64,000 nucleotides of DNA from Gyrodactylus bullatarudis (GCA_012064415.1 SSNU01000067.1:1-64000); one strand, 5' to 3'; numbered from the stretch's first letter, positions 29,875 to 41,035 are shown. A program made the numbers and translations. Notes: generated by a model from the sequence alone, not told the origin.

Positions 29875-30393
29875 TTTTATCACAAAAAACTCAATATTTT
29901 GCTTCGGAAAGTTAGGAAAAAATTTATTTTTCGAATTCCATTATAAAATAAGTCGATAGGTTGGGAAAATTTTAAAAATTTCTGAAAAAATTCAATATTG
30001 GACAGTTTTTCGAATTTTAAAAATGCCCCGAATTTCCACTTTTTTAACTTTTGAGCTCAAAATTTTTATCGAGTTAATTGCAGATATTCAAGATCAACAT
30101 TAGATAAAGAATTCGAATTGGGCCGTGGAGGTGGAAAGGAATCTACTGTTTTCAAGAAAAAGTTACACTTTCAAATTTTGGACCTCTCCGCTTCGTGATA
30201 ATAAATAAATTTAAATTTTTCGATTTACCACAATAATAACGAATTTCTGTGATTTTGTGCAGCCGAATTCGAATTCTTTATCTAATGTTGGTCTCGAATA
30301 TCTGCATTTAACTGCTTCAAATTTTTGAAATCGATAAAAATTTTGAGCACAAAAGTTAAAAAAGTAAATTCTCATCTTCATGTCAATTAGGTT
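29875..30393. mobile_element. Fold-back element, family D
   Basis: Right end GTCAATTAGGTT then TA at 30394. The core has CGAATTGGGCCGTGGAGGTGG. The left tip is lost. 39600-40045 is a second copy with the same core. Confidence 0.65.
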
Positions 30394-30399
30394 TACATT

Positions 30400-31955
30400 A
30401 AGGCTACTCCTATTCTCTAACCCTTCAGTCAAGAGGACAGATTTAAAGATGAAAACAAATAATCTAGCATTACATATCAATATTGTAATTATTATTTACA
30501 TAATTTCAATTTATCCTATTGTTAAAATTCGAATGATTTCATTAAAAAATCAAATATGACGCAATCTGATAAGAAATCAGAGCGGCTGGAGCTGTAATAA
30601 AATGATCCGATCAGAGATTGAATTTAAATCTGATCAAAAATAAATATTTATGCAAATTCAAATTGATGATATTTCTCAGATAAATCGAACATTATTTGAA
30701 AAAATCCAGAAATTCGATATCAATAGAGCTAGAAAATTGATAGAAAAATGTAATATATATTTTTGAGGAGGAAAATGCGTGACAATCTCACTGTAGAAGA
30801 AATAGAAATTTTTCTCAAGTTTATTCTTAAGTCTATCAAGGGAAGGGAATATAAATTTTCTATTGGATTGATTGGTAATGTATGTATATATGTGAAATGT
30901 ATAGAAGAAAAAAGTTTTGCTTGCTTCGTGAAAAAAAAAAAATAAATTCGAGATCTTTTACTCAGGTGGAATGATTGATTGGGAGTTCTCTAATTACTTC
31001 ATTAATGAACCAGATTAAAGATTAAAATCGCTTTGGATTTAAAATCTTTTTCTTGAGAAAATATGATGATGCAGTTGCGATAATTTGAACTGAAAGATGC
31101 TTAAAATACTATGTCTAAAATTGGGCCGATTTTCAAATTTCGAAAATACACCAAATTTCTACATTTTCAACTTTTGAACCCAATACAGGTAAAAGCTCTG
31201 TAAAGTGACGAGAGTTGTATGAAAGTGGAAGTACACATTAGTTATATACCATTTCTACACCAAAACTCATGAATTATAGACCAATAGAAATTGAGCATTT
31301 GTCGGCCTATCAGAATCTAGCAATATTCCTTTTACAAATTTCCCAAGGTTCCAAATATATTTTGCTACTAGAATCTCAAACTTTTCAACAGGTTGATGAA
31401 ATTTTGTAGATGATTGTAATCTTTTGTTCTGAATCATTTCCACTTCGAATTTTCTCTCAATCATATCAGGAAGAGGCTGTAGCAAAAATAGCTTAAGCAA
31501 TGGTCAGTCATACTTAAATTTAGTATCATTCAGCATAAAATTTTGAGTAAACTTGAAAATTTTCAAGCTTCTATTCGGAAATATATGGCTGAAATTCGAT
31601 TTTGAATGATTTTAGATGAATAATCAAAAAAGTCATTTTTCGTTTTCCCAATCCCATACCCCTCCCCATGATTAGTCATGGGGTTGACCATTTGTACATA
31701 CATACTATGTATTACATAGGTGTGAATACAAACACGTCAATCAAAACTATCACACTGTTCTCCTCATTTTACATACAATAGGGGTTTCTACTAACACATA
31801 CGCACTCACTATTCCAATGAACAGAGAGTGGGTCACACACACACACACACTTTCTATAGAATGTAATCCTACTACGCCATATTGGGATATGAATTTATAA
31901 ACTAATTTGTATTGCTAGTCTATAATCGAGAGAAAAGAGTTTCTTAAAAGAAATA
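30400..31955. other. No gene seen; short CA microsatellite
   Basis: AT-rich spacer. A short CA repeat lies near 31836-31850 and a small hairpin CCCCATGATTAGTCATGGGG at about 31663-31682. The 60-77 codon ORFs here show no family signature. Confidence 0.4.
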
Positions 31956-32492
31956 TTTTTTATTCAAAATCATAAACTGTTGAATTTAAAACAGGGTTCT
32001 CTTTTAGAAAGGCAAGATTTTTGACAATTTCTAATGAGCCTTGAAGTTTTCTTATAGCCAAGTGATTCTTCAATGGGTCTAAGTTATTTACAGTTGATCT
32101 GATAAGCTCTGGGTTATCTTCATTTGTTTTCGGTAGAAGACCAGTTTCTTCCCAGCATTTTATAATCACATCTGGATCGATATCGTCCCATATAGGTGTT
32201 GCGATATCATGCAGTCTGCCAGATTCAGTATACGAATCATATCATTGACATATTTTATTTTGTTAGAAATAAATCTGTATTGAAAAAAGTAAAAAGAAAT
32301 TAAAGATAAAATTTGTACAAAAGCGTAGAAGTTTAAAATAATAATGATATGAGTAATACATCTTGGTTCGGTTAAAAAATAAAGAATAAAAAGAATAGAT
32401 AGATTCAATCTTTGTTTTTGTTCGTTTTTGATAATAAAATCGGTTAGAATAACAAGTCTGAAAATTCAATTCGAAATCATTCTGGTAAAATC

Positions 32493-33075
32493 TCAATAAT
32501 GTAGATCAGGATATAAAAGTGTTTTAGAATAATCGATTTTTGATCTTAAATGATCCATAACACATTTTACTGAGTATAGATTCGAACAGTTAGCTAAGTC
32601 ATATTTTGAGTTAAGATAATTGTAGAATGAGAGTAATATATTATCTTCAAAGGAGGTATTTCTTAAGTTATATGCTTGTTCAATTTTAATAGATGACTCA
32701 TTGAATATTTTAATTATGAATGCGTATCTCCGTATCCATAGTGGATTGAGCCCTGACACTAAGATACGAGCGTTGTATGAATTTAAATCAGGATAAATTG
32801 AATATAAGAAACCACTTTGAGTTCTCTCTAGTTCTCGTGCTTGATCAATGGTTAAGTTAATCAGCAACGGTGAGATATAATCAAAATGTGGAAGGACCAT
32901 TGATTTGTATGCTCTCAATCTTAAAAATGGAGATTTAGAGAATTTTAAGATTGTAAAAATCATTGATTTAATTTTTGAGGTGCTAGAAAAGGGATTAATT
33001 TTGAGTTTGGAATTTAAACCGAAACCTAGATCAGTTTTAACGGAGACAATTTCTCCAGGAAGTAGAAGCGAAATT
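32493..33075 (-). pseudogene. LINE RT C-terminal fragment inside the Tigger copy
   Basis: The frame encodes LGFGLNSKLKI ... LRAYKSMVLPHFDYISPLLI ... LERTQSGFLYSIYP ... YPDLHY. The V-x-P-x-x-D-Y motif followed by L-E-R-x-Q is the usual post-RT region of Jockey/CR1-type LINEs. RT motifs A-C are absent. It differs from the LINE at 17117. Confidence 0.6.
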
Positions 33076-33285
33076 ATATATATGTTACGACCAATGTGTA
33101 CACTTTGAACAGTGTATACAATGTTTGACATTGTATACACTGCGCACAAAAATTAACAATGTGTATACTCGGTGTACACACAGAAGAATGACTCTTGAAT
33201 CTGATTTTGAGATGCTCCTGTTTTTTACAATGTCAAACATTGTATACACTGTTCAAAGTGTACACATTGGTCGTAACATATATAT
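33076..33285. repeat. Palindromic MITE-like unit with 60-bp perfect arms
   Basis: Left arm 33076-33135 and right arm 33226-33285 are exact complements (TATATGTTACGACCAATGTG ...), around a 90-bp loop. The loop repeats GTGTATAC motifs of the arms. TA-rich tips suggest a TA target site. The unit lies at the boundary of the LINE fragment. Confidence 0.85.
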
Positions 33286-34199
33286 TCCTCTAACAGACCT
33301 TATTTCTTCCAATCGTTCGTTATACATAGCTTTAAACTTTCGTATAATTCCGGCATTGATAGGTTGGAGAACAGAGGTCGAATTTTCTGGTAAATATACG
33401 ATCTTGAAATTATCAGGATTAGATTTAATAAAATTTTTTAAAACTAACTTTTATGTTTCTCAATGCCCTTTGTAGTTCATCTTTACTGGGTTTGAAATGA
33501 GTACTGCATTGATCAACGAAAAGTAAAACTTTTCGATCCTCTAGTCGTCGCTGTCGACCAAGCGTTCTGTCCCATGCTTGCAGGTGTTTCTTGAATGACT
33601 CCTTAGTCATCCATGCTGATTTATCATGAGTATACTTTATCTTTCGACGAATGTCTGGTCTATCTTTAAAAAATCTTGGATTTTTAGTTCTTCCAATGAC
33701 CCATAGCTTCTTCTTTTGCCCTGTAGCACTACAAGCGACGACTAGAGTGAAGCGAACTTTTGACTTCTTTCTTCCAAATACTTTATATCCTTTCTTAGTA
33801 AGAACTTTGGAATAATAATTGAAAATATTCCATCCAGCCTCATCAAGATTGTACAACTGTTTTGGAAGGTAACCCTCGATGATTGTTGGAAGTTCCTCGA
33901 GGAATCTGGTTATCTTTACTGCTGGGGCATCTAACTTATCACCACATGGCTAATGGATAAAATGAGTTAGGAATTTATAAAAATTACAGCTCGAACGACT
34001 AGTCTATGTCGCTTTTTGAAACTTTTGTAGGAGCTTTTGCTGCCTCTGAATTCAGAAAATCCCATCGAGGCGGAAATTTCCTTCCCAATAATCTCTAGAT
34101 CTCCATTGCTTATATTAGATGGTAAAAGTATATCAACCTTTTCTTTGATTGATTGAGAAATTTGACTTTCTCCTGATGGTAATCTTTCATGTCTTGTAT

Positions 34200-34540
34200 T
34201 TTCATCGATTTCGATTATTCGAAGCAGTTAAGTGATGATATTTGGGATCAACATGAGACAAAGAGTTCGGATTCACCTGCAGAAGTTCACTGAAATTCGT
34301 CATTACTGTGGGAAATCGAACCATTTGAATTTTTCGATTATCAGTGATAATTTATCCAAAATCTGGAAATTCAACTTATTCTCGGAAACAGTAAATTCTT
34401 CGCTAACTCTAAGGTCGAATTCGAATTCTTCATCTAATGTTGATCCCATATATCAGTACTTAACTGCTTCGAATCATCGAAATCGATAAATATTTTGGGT
34501 TCAAAAGTTGAAAATTTCTACTGGAACCTTTATAGGGGAT
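34200..34540. mobile_element. Fold-back fragment related to 50325-50600
   Basis: Inverted halves: TTCGAAGCAGTTAAGTGATG at the left against CTTAACTGCTTCGAATCATC at the right, with matching GTTCACTG and AATTCGAATTCTTC blocks. Ends are unclear. Confidence 0.55.
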
Positions 34541-34544
34541 AAAG

Positions 34545-35700
34545 CTAATTGATTGAAGCTGTGATTTTTACCAAAACCTCAATTTTTCATCAAGAACTCC
34601 AGAACATGCTACATATCTTTATTGTTTTAATAAAAAAAATTCTGGAAAATAAACAAATTTCAGAATATACACCAAATCCCCAAATTTTTGAGTTGAAATT
34701 TTTTATTGATTTGAGTTTAACCACAATGTTTGGCTTTTATTTTCATTTCTGATTAGGAATATTTACTTTGATCGAAAGAAATTTTCAGTTTAGTACAGTA
34801 CCTACAACTAATTTATTGATGATTTAAACCCATTAAAGTTCAAATCTGTGGATTATATAAAATTATGATCTATTCTCGATGAATTCGGCAATTTTTTTTG
34901 ATTTTTGATTAATTTTTAGGATCCCCATTAGACAAGAAAAACAGGTCGTTGAGAAGCACTCATTCACTGCTGATGATCCGATCAGTTTAAAACAGCAGCA
35001 ATCCGAAATTTGAATGCCTCAAATACTAAAGATTCATATTAAGTACTGTAAAAAAATTGGAAATATTTATAAATTCTGTATGAAGACGATATGAAATAGC
35101 ACCCTATTGTAATATTCAACATTGGAAGTTATTATAGATTATTTTTTCTACATATTTCTAGAACAACGTTTTAAAAATTTTTAAACAGGCATTTCTTCAA
35201 CATCACAAAGCTTTTAACTTGTAAAAATATTTTCAGAAGTTTGAAAAAATATACACACAAATCTGACTGTGAAAGCTTTGTGATCTTTGTTTATTTCCTG
35301 GATTAATTGGACACTTGTTGACGTCATATACAACTTTGACGCTCCTTAACATCGAATCACTAATAGTACGAGGATTAACTCAACCAACAAGAATATATGG
35401 GCGTAATATTAGCCCTTTCGATGTCGTTTGAAAACCAATAAAGATATCTTTCTGATTCTTTTTGCATGTTTCTTAGAATTTTCTGGGAAAGCACAGAAAA
35501 AAAAACAGGGGAAATTAAAAAAAATATATTTTAATAAATCAAAAAAAATTCCTCTAAATAAAACTACAATTTTGAAATAGAGAAAAATAAATCATCGTGA
35601 AAAAAATCATATCATTATAATGTTCAAAAGTTCATGATTAAGTGAAAAAAATCTTTGTAAAATATTGAAAAAAATAAAATTATGAAGGTTTAAAACATAG
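34545..35700. other. No gene seen
   Basis: AT-rich spacer with scraps of the C-type fold-back arm (CATCAAGAACTCCAGAACAT at 34589; TATTCTCGATGAATTCGGCAA at about 34872). No coding signal. Confidence 0.4.
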
Positions 35701-35718
35701 ATAGAATCGGATCACTCA

Positions 35719-36190
35719 TACGGCGGTGACCAGACATACCAAACAGGAAAACCACGAAGCTTCAATTTCTAATTTTTCAATCTTGTATAAAAATGCGGGG
35801 GATGACAGCACGGATTTGTGGGTGAAGGAGAAATTCTTCATCAATCACTTTAAGCCAAATCTGTGTGTTCAGAAAAATTATTCCTATAACCTTCAATTAC
35901 CCTGGCCTATGTGAGCTTTTTCACTTTTCTCTTCACTGTTGCTATTTATTGAAGAGTTTTGGTGTTTTTTTAGCTTACATTTATTCTAATTTTCTTCAAC
36001 TTTTACTATTTCTTTCAAAAATTGTAAAATATTATTTTCAATGAACTTTAAACTTTTATCATTATTTATGTGTCACTACTGATGAACCATAAAGAAATGT
36101 ACATTTAGTGAATAAAAATTCTTTTCTTATATATCTACAAATATGATTTTAAGCGGATTTTCGGACGTTTTTGATAAATTACGTGAATCA
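35719..36190 (+). mobile_element. PLE 3' fragment (PLE-4) with hammerhead-like motif
   Basis: Begins inside the GIY-YIG domain (TRHTKQENHEASISNF), runs to a stop at 35914 after NLQLPWPM, then the conserved 3' region ending ACGTGAATCAT. Coding sequence is clean over 63 codons. Confidence 0.75.
36073..36111 (+). ncRNA. Hammerhead ribozyme candidate (type B), best copy
   Basis: TCACTA - CTGATGA - ACCATAAA - GAAA - TGTACA - TT - TAGTGA. Helix I is a perfect 6-bp pair (36073-36078 with 36106-36111). Both catalytic boxes are exact. Helix III is a short palindrome closed by the required A-U. The predicted cut is after T36105. Type I hammerheads with short helix III are known from PLEs, where they may act as dimers. 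Helix II looks weak, so activity is not assured. Confidence 0.6.
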
Positions 36191-36539
36191 TATCATAGAT
36201 AGAAAGGGTTTTAAAAATATCTTTAGTTGGTAATCTTTATAGGGGACAGATCTTGAGACATTATATAGTAGACTTGGACGAAATTTCTACGGAAAGCCCT
36301 AGGATACATGAAAAAATAGAGAATTTCGAAATAATTAAAAATATGTTAAAGATTTCATTGAAAACTTTTCCTAGCTTACAGGATTAAAGTATTAAAATTT
36401 GAAAATTTTGAAGAATTAAAATTTCAGGTTTTTTAAAAATAATTATAACTTTAAATATTTCTTCAAGCCAATAAGTTAATCTCAAATCATTGAGTCGAAC
36501 TTAGTTCAGAGTAATCGCACAACCTTTAAGCCTGATCAA

Positions 36540-37830
36540 ATGTATGAAACTTTACTTCCACTCAATAAAGACGTCATAAATCATTGTTTGTATCTTCGTT
36601 ATCAGCATAAGACTACCTCTGATGTAAATGACAGAATTGCAACAGCTCAAGTCATTGAGAGGATTTATCAGAAAGCCGAGATTCCTATCAAATCTCTCGA
36701 TCATATTAAGGCTTATTATTAGAATCCTAAAGAATCTTCGTTTGAAAGAAAAAAAAACTCTAAAAAGATGGATTTTAGTGATATGTAGCTGCTGCTATAA
36801 ACCCAAATATCGTAATGGAAAATTTAGAAAATTTGGGAATTGTCCTTTACTCAAAGATCCTCTGCATAATCTCATGGTAAGTTTTCTAGAAGATCAATCA
36901 GGCTCTAGAATTATGCGAATAGAAGATTTCTTGAATAGAAGAGATGAACAACTACGAGAAGAACAAGCAGTTGAAATTCAAGTAGTTAGAGAAATGTTTC
37001 CGTTAGCTGAAGCTCCACTTCAAAATGAAGTTGTAAATGCTGTTGAAGAAATTTTCACTGAAACAGATGAATCTGCAAATACTGTAGTCCCTAGCTCTAG
37101 TGATTTTTCAGGAGATCCTGCTGGTAATCAAGAAAGGAGAAAATACAATACTAGCAGAATGCAAAGAACTTATTTAGCAGCTCGTCAGCACGGTGTTTCT
37201 TCTGTTTGGACTGCTGCTTTTGTGAATTCAGCATTTTCTGATCTCAATTTATTTCAAATTCACGGATCAAGTATTTACGTTTCAACTTATAAACTAAAAA
37301 ATGAAGATAAAATTTTTCAACAAGATTTTAACTCTCGTATTCCTGAAGGAATAATATGTTTACAGATCGATGCAACATGTAAAAAGTCAGATCTTTATCA
37401 TCAGCAGAGGCAGAATGTAAACTATGTTGTTCTCAGTGATGGAGTAAATGATCGTTTAATAACAGCCATTCCTTTTTATCAAACAGTAACGGGAAGAAGT
37501 ATGAAAGATTCCGTCATTGATGTTCTCCAGTCAACAAACTCCATGACTTCCTTAAGTGTGATATTATGTGATGGTGCTGCCTCTAACGTTGGTAGAGAAT
37601 CCGGATTGGTTACTTTGTTGGAAATTCAACTAGAAAGGAATCTTAGAGTTGTTTGCCTCATTCATACGGTTGAAAATCTTCTAAAAGCTGTTCTTTCAAG
37701 ATTTATGGGTCGTACACTTGGTCCTCACAGGTATTTGGTAACTACTTTGAAAAAGAACGGAGGAATAAGAGATTTGAGTAGAAAGTCGTTATTTTTTGTC
37801 CAACTTCATATAGAGAGAATTACACACTAA
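36540..37830 (+). CDS. Uncharacterised transposase-like protein, one frameshift
   Basis: A 60-codon frame (36540-36722, ending SLDHIKAYY) and a 400-codon frame (to 37830) look like parts of one gene joined across a frameshift near 36725-36780. The second frame only makes sense from about ICSCCYKPKYRNGKFRKFG onward. Then come FLEDQSGSRIMRIEDF, ICLQIDATCKKSDLYHQQR (candidate first acidic residue), VILCDGAASNVGRESGL, VVCLIHTVENLLKAVLSRFM and GRTLGPHRY. From memory, the Cys cluster, a LxDQ-R-M segment, a D-G-x2-x-N-x-G segment and a Leu/His-rich helix ending G-x-T-x-GP recur in an unnamed invertebrate family with transposase-like behaviour. No terminal repeats were found. Function is not established. 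Confidence 0.5.
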
Positions 37831-37834
37831 AGAG

Positions 37835-39260
37835 ACAGAAGCACTCATCAAAATCCAAATGACAGAGTAAATCGGATGGAACAGATTTATTTTTATTTAT
37901 TTAGCCCGGAAAATAATTAATTAAATCAAAGTATGCTCTGACAAGGCGTATCCTATATATACAAACCTCTGGCTACATCAAAAATCCTATCACAAAACAA
38001 GAAAATGGTATTACAAGTTTAACTTATTTGATACTTTTTCAACAAAGGAAATATATTTTTCTGATTAGAATTTAGAAAATAGTAGATCTGAAAAACAAGG
38101 ACGCCGAATATCACCGAAAAAATTTTCTAAAATGCTCTGAGAGTTTCTTTTCGTACTAGTCACGGTGGTATCCATTTGTAAGCTCATTCATTACCAAATA
38201 AAACGAACCTGAGGTACAGCTACTCTCGATGAATTTGGCAATTTATGTTTTTTACAAAAATCTCATTTTTTCATCAAGGTATAAAAGTTTTCTAAAGATT
38301 TTTTGGTGAACAGTTTTTTTGGAGGCATTTTAGATTTCAAGCTGGCGCGATATTTTTCATATTTTTAGACTGGATCATAATTTTTCCAATGTTTTTTTCA
38401 GTCATATGATTGAAACGACCTCATATTCAGGTTTGATATGCATTAATCTACCATAAACCAACTTTTCAAAGCAACAGGTCCTAAGATTACGATTTTGAGC
38501 ATTTTTCATAATTCATCGATAAAATTTATATTGAGAATCAAAAATCAAATACCTTTCCACTATTTATTTCTAGTAAAAACTTAACATCAGTGGCTGTCTA
38601 AAATCAATTTTGAGTTTTATCCGCAAACATTTCATTTCTTAAAAATCATCCGAACTCCTTACTTGTGAAGGGCTCGATTTTGATGTGGCCTACAACTCTG
38701 ACTCTCTCCCCTCTTGGTATTTAAACGAAATAATTGCAAATAATCATTTGCATATTAACTATAAATTGTTTAAATTAGGAATTCTTCAGAAAAATACATG
38801 TTCAGAAAATAAAATCAAATCTTCATTTTATTCAGAGGCATTTAAATTTAATTGCTATTGGGGAATGTCCCCAGGGATGGATTGTATAAGAGCATGATGC
38901 TTCGTCATTATTTCTGAGCGAACAAGTTTGAATTTGAAAGGATTTTTATTTTCCTTTCACAATTGAATTTAGCTAAGCGTCTGTCAAACAGATTACTTTA
39001 CGATCAAGGTAAGCGAAATGCTTGATAAAACTATGTAAACATATGGGCAGAAGAGAGGATTAAAAAAAATACTTTCTTCATTTTCCATGTTTTTTTCTGA
39101 TGGTCTGATGATAGATATTCTTAGTTTAATCCTCTTTATTTTGATTAGCTTACATGAAAGAAATGTTAACATTTTTAATTCTAATTATCTTAAGCTAATT
39201 CGTTTCTAGTGTTTCACAGAGTGGGTCCCTAATTTTGAAGATTAAGAAAATAAAATTTTG
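37835..39260. other. No gene seen
   Basis: AT-rich spacer. 38220-38350 is a lone left arm of a family-C fold-back (CTCTCGATGAATTTGG, then TTTTTTCATCAAGGTAT). A 70-codon ORF at 38685 begins with GTG and has no family signature. Confidence 0.4.
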
Positions 39261-39270
39261 AAAGTTTTAA

Positions 39271-39486
39271 CCCTTTCGGTGCCGATGGACATATATGTCC
39301 ATTTTCCAATTGTTTTGAACCTTCATAACTTTACCAGTTTGATAGATTTCTGGATCAAATAAAGTTTAAATTGAAGCCTAAAATGTGAACTTGCATTAGC
39401 AATATTTTAGGCCAAATAACTTGGTATCTTCATAGCTAAATTTTGGTTTTTATAAAAATTTTGAAATAGTCTCGGCATCGAAAGGG
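39271..39486. mobile_element. Short piggyBac-type MITE
   Basis: TTAA (39267-39270), then CCCTTTCGGTGCCGA. The right end is CTCGGCATCGAAAGGG followed by GTAA (one change from TTAA). 216 bp. The same family is at 44551-44783. Confidence 0.75.
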
Positions 39487-39589
39487 GTAATATGTTAACC
39501 GAATGGTTTGCTTGCCCTTAAAGCATCAGATGGCTACTTGAAAGTCGATTGTTCTTTGAACTAATAACAACTTCTCACATTCCATTTTT

Positions 39590-40045
39590 CCTCGGAAAGT
39601 CAGGTAAAAGTTTAATTTTCGAATTCCATTATAAAATAAGTCGATAGGTTGGGAAAATTTTTAAAATTTCTGAAAAAATTCAAAATTGGACAGTTTTTCG
39701 AATTTTAAAAATGCCCCGAATTTCCACTTTTTTAACTTTTGAGCTCAAAATTTTTTTTTGATTTCAAAAATTTGAAACAGTTAAATGCAGATATTCGAGA
39801 CCAACATTAAATAAAGAATTCGAATTGGGCCGTGGAGGTGGAAAGGAATCTACTGTTTTCAAGAAAAAGTTACACTTTTAAATTTTGGACCTCTCCGCTT
39901 CGTGATAATAAATAAATTTAAATTTTTCGATTTACCACAATAATAACGAATTTCTGTGATTTTGTGCAGCCGAATTCGAATTCTTTATCTAATATTGGTC
40001 TCGAATATCTGCATTTAACTGCTTCAAATTTTTTTTTAAAAATGA
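39590..40045. mobile_element. Family-D fold-back copy
   Basis: Near-identical to 29910-30340, including CGAATTGGGCCGTGGAGGTGG and GCAGCCGAATTCGAATTC. Both tips are missing; it abuts PLE 3' sequence. Confidence 0.65.
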
Positions 40046-40304
40046 TAAAAGTTAAAAGATTCATTCAAGGTAATATTTTACAAATAACGAAAGAAATAGT
40101 AAAAGATGAATAAAATTAGAATGATATGTAAGCTGAAAAAACACCAAAACTCTCCAATTAATAGCTAATAATAGGGATGAAGATGTAAATACAGATGAAA
40201 TTGAGAAAACAAAAATTTTCATGAGACTCAACTTCAAAGGCGACGGTTTTAGAAATGACTCAACAATCTCATTGATCAACATTACAATAATATACAATTG
40301 AAAA

Positions 40305-40661
40305 TTGTATTTAAAACACAGAGACAGTGTGATTCATAAAGATTTACTCAAGCCGGAGGAGAAGACTCTACTGATTTATAAATTCCAATGTGACTGTGGC
40401 GCCTCTTACATAGGTAGAACAATTAGGAAGCTGTCTACACGATCAAATGATCATCTGAATAAGGATACTGCAGTAACTAGGCATATCAAACAGGAGAACC
40501 ATGCTGCTTCGGTTTCGAACTTTTCCATTTTGTACAAAAACCTAGGAGATGACAGCATAGATGTATGGGTTAAAGAGAAATTCTTTATTAATCTATACAA
40601 ACCTAATCTATGTGTTCAAAAAAACTATTCTTATAACCTTCAATTCCCCTGGCCTATGTGA
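40305..40661 (+). pseudogene. PLE GIY-YIG endonuclease domain (PLE-5)
   Basis: SVIHKDLLKPEEKTLLIYK, FQCDCGASYIGRTIRKLSTR, ending NLQFPWPM: the best-kept endonuclease frame in the window (118 codons). The upstream RT is absent, so the copy cannot move by itself. Confidence 0.8.
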
Positions 40662-40822
40662 GCTTTTTCACTTTTCTCTCCACTGTTGCTATTAATTGGA
40701 GAGTTTCGGTGTTTTAGCTTACATTTTACATTCTAATTTTATCCATCCTTTACTATTTCTTTCATTATTTGTAAAATATTACCTTGAATGAATCTTTTAA
40801 CTTTTATCATTTTTAAAGCAAT

Positions 40823-40857
40823 ACCACTGATGATGCTTTAAGAAATGCGCATATGGT
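40823..40857 (+). ncRNA. Hammerhead ribozyme candidate, PLE-5
   Basis: ACCA - CTGATGA - TGCTTTAA - GAAA - TGCGCA - TA - TGGT. Exact core boxes; helix I has 4 bp (40823-40826 with 40854-40857); helix III is the palindrome TGCGCA. Both helices differ in sequence from the 36073 copy yet still pair. Confidence 0.55.
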
Positions 40858-41035
40858 TTTAAATATATCTTTTTCTTATATATTCCCAAATTATGAATTT
40901 AAGTGGATACTCGGACGTTTTTGACAAACAACGTGAATTACTCGTTCATAATTTACAAATTATGAAAGAAATAGTAAAAGTTGAAGAAAATTAGAATAAA
41001 TGTAAGCCGAAAAAACACCAAAACTCTCTGTTTGG

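Larger units (their letters stand above)
31960..34190 (-). pseudogene. pogo/Tigger-type transposase, interrupted
   Basis: Read on the minus strand: CENP-B-like HTH end (GFSEFRGSKSSYKSFKKRHR, about 34000-34080); a 38-nt GT-AG intron (about 33956-33993); then a DDE_1 domain with YNLDEAGWN (first catalytic Asp), IGRTKNPRFF, AWMTKESF and LLFVDQCSTHFKP (second Asp region). The frame breaks at about 33430 and resumes at 32235-31960 as IWDDIDPDVIIKCWEETGLL, the C-terminal part. The third catalytic residue was in the lost or interrupted part. About 1.2 kb of foreign DNA (a LINE fragment and a palindrome) lies in the gap. The tiny intron matches the intron style of host genes here. Dead copy. Confidence 0.75.
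40063..41035 (+). mobile_element. PLE-5 fragment flanked by inverted PLE 3' sequence
   Basis: Plus-strand PLE from the linker (40175) through GIY-YIG (40305-40661) to ACGTGAATTACTC (about 40945). On both sides (40063-40170 and 40945-41030) lie minus-strand copies of the PLE 3' UTR (AAGCTGAAAAAACACCAAAACTC), giving a local inverted arrangement. Confidence 0.65.

Noticed and set aside
30763..30945. 60-codon ORF starting MRRKMRDNLTVEEIE
   Set aside because: It starts plausibly but decays into a Lys run from an A tract; no homologous copy and no domain motif.
33125..33475. 116-codon ORF on the plus strand
   Set aside because: It runs through the perfect palindrome and antisense to the Tigger and LINE frames; a by-product of those sequences.
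38685..38897. 70-codon ORF as a gene
   Set aside because: Begins with GTG, AT-rich, no recognised motif and no supporting splice or repeat context.
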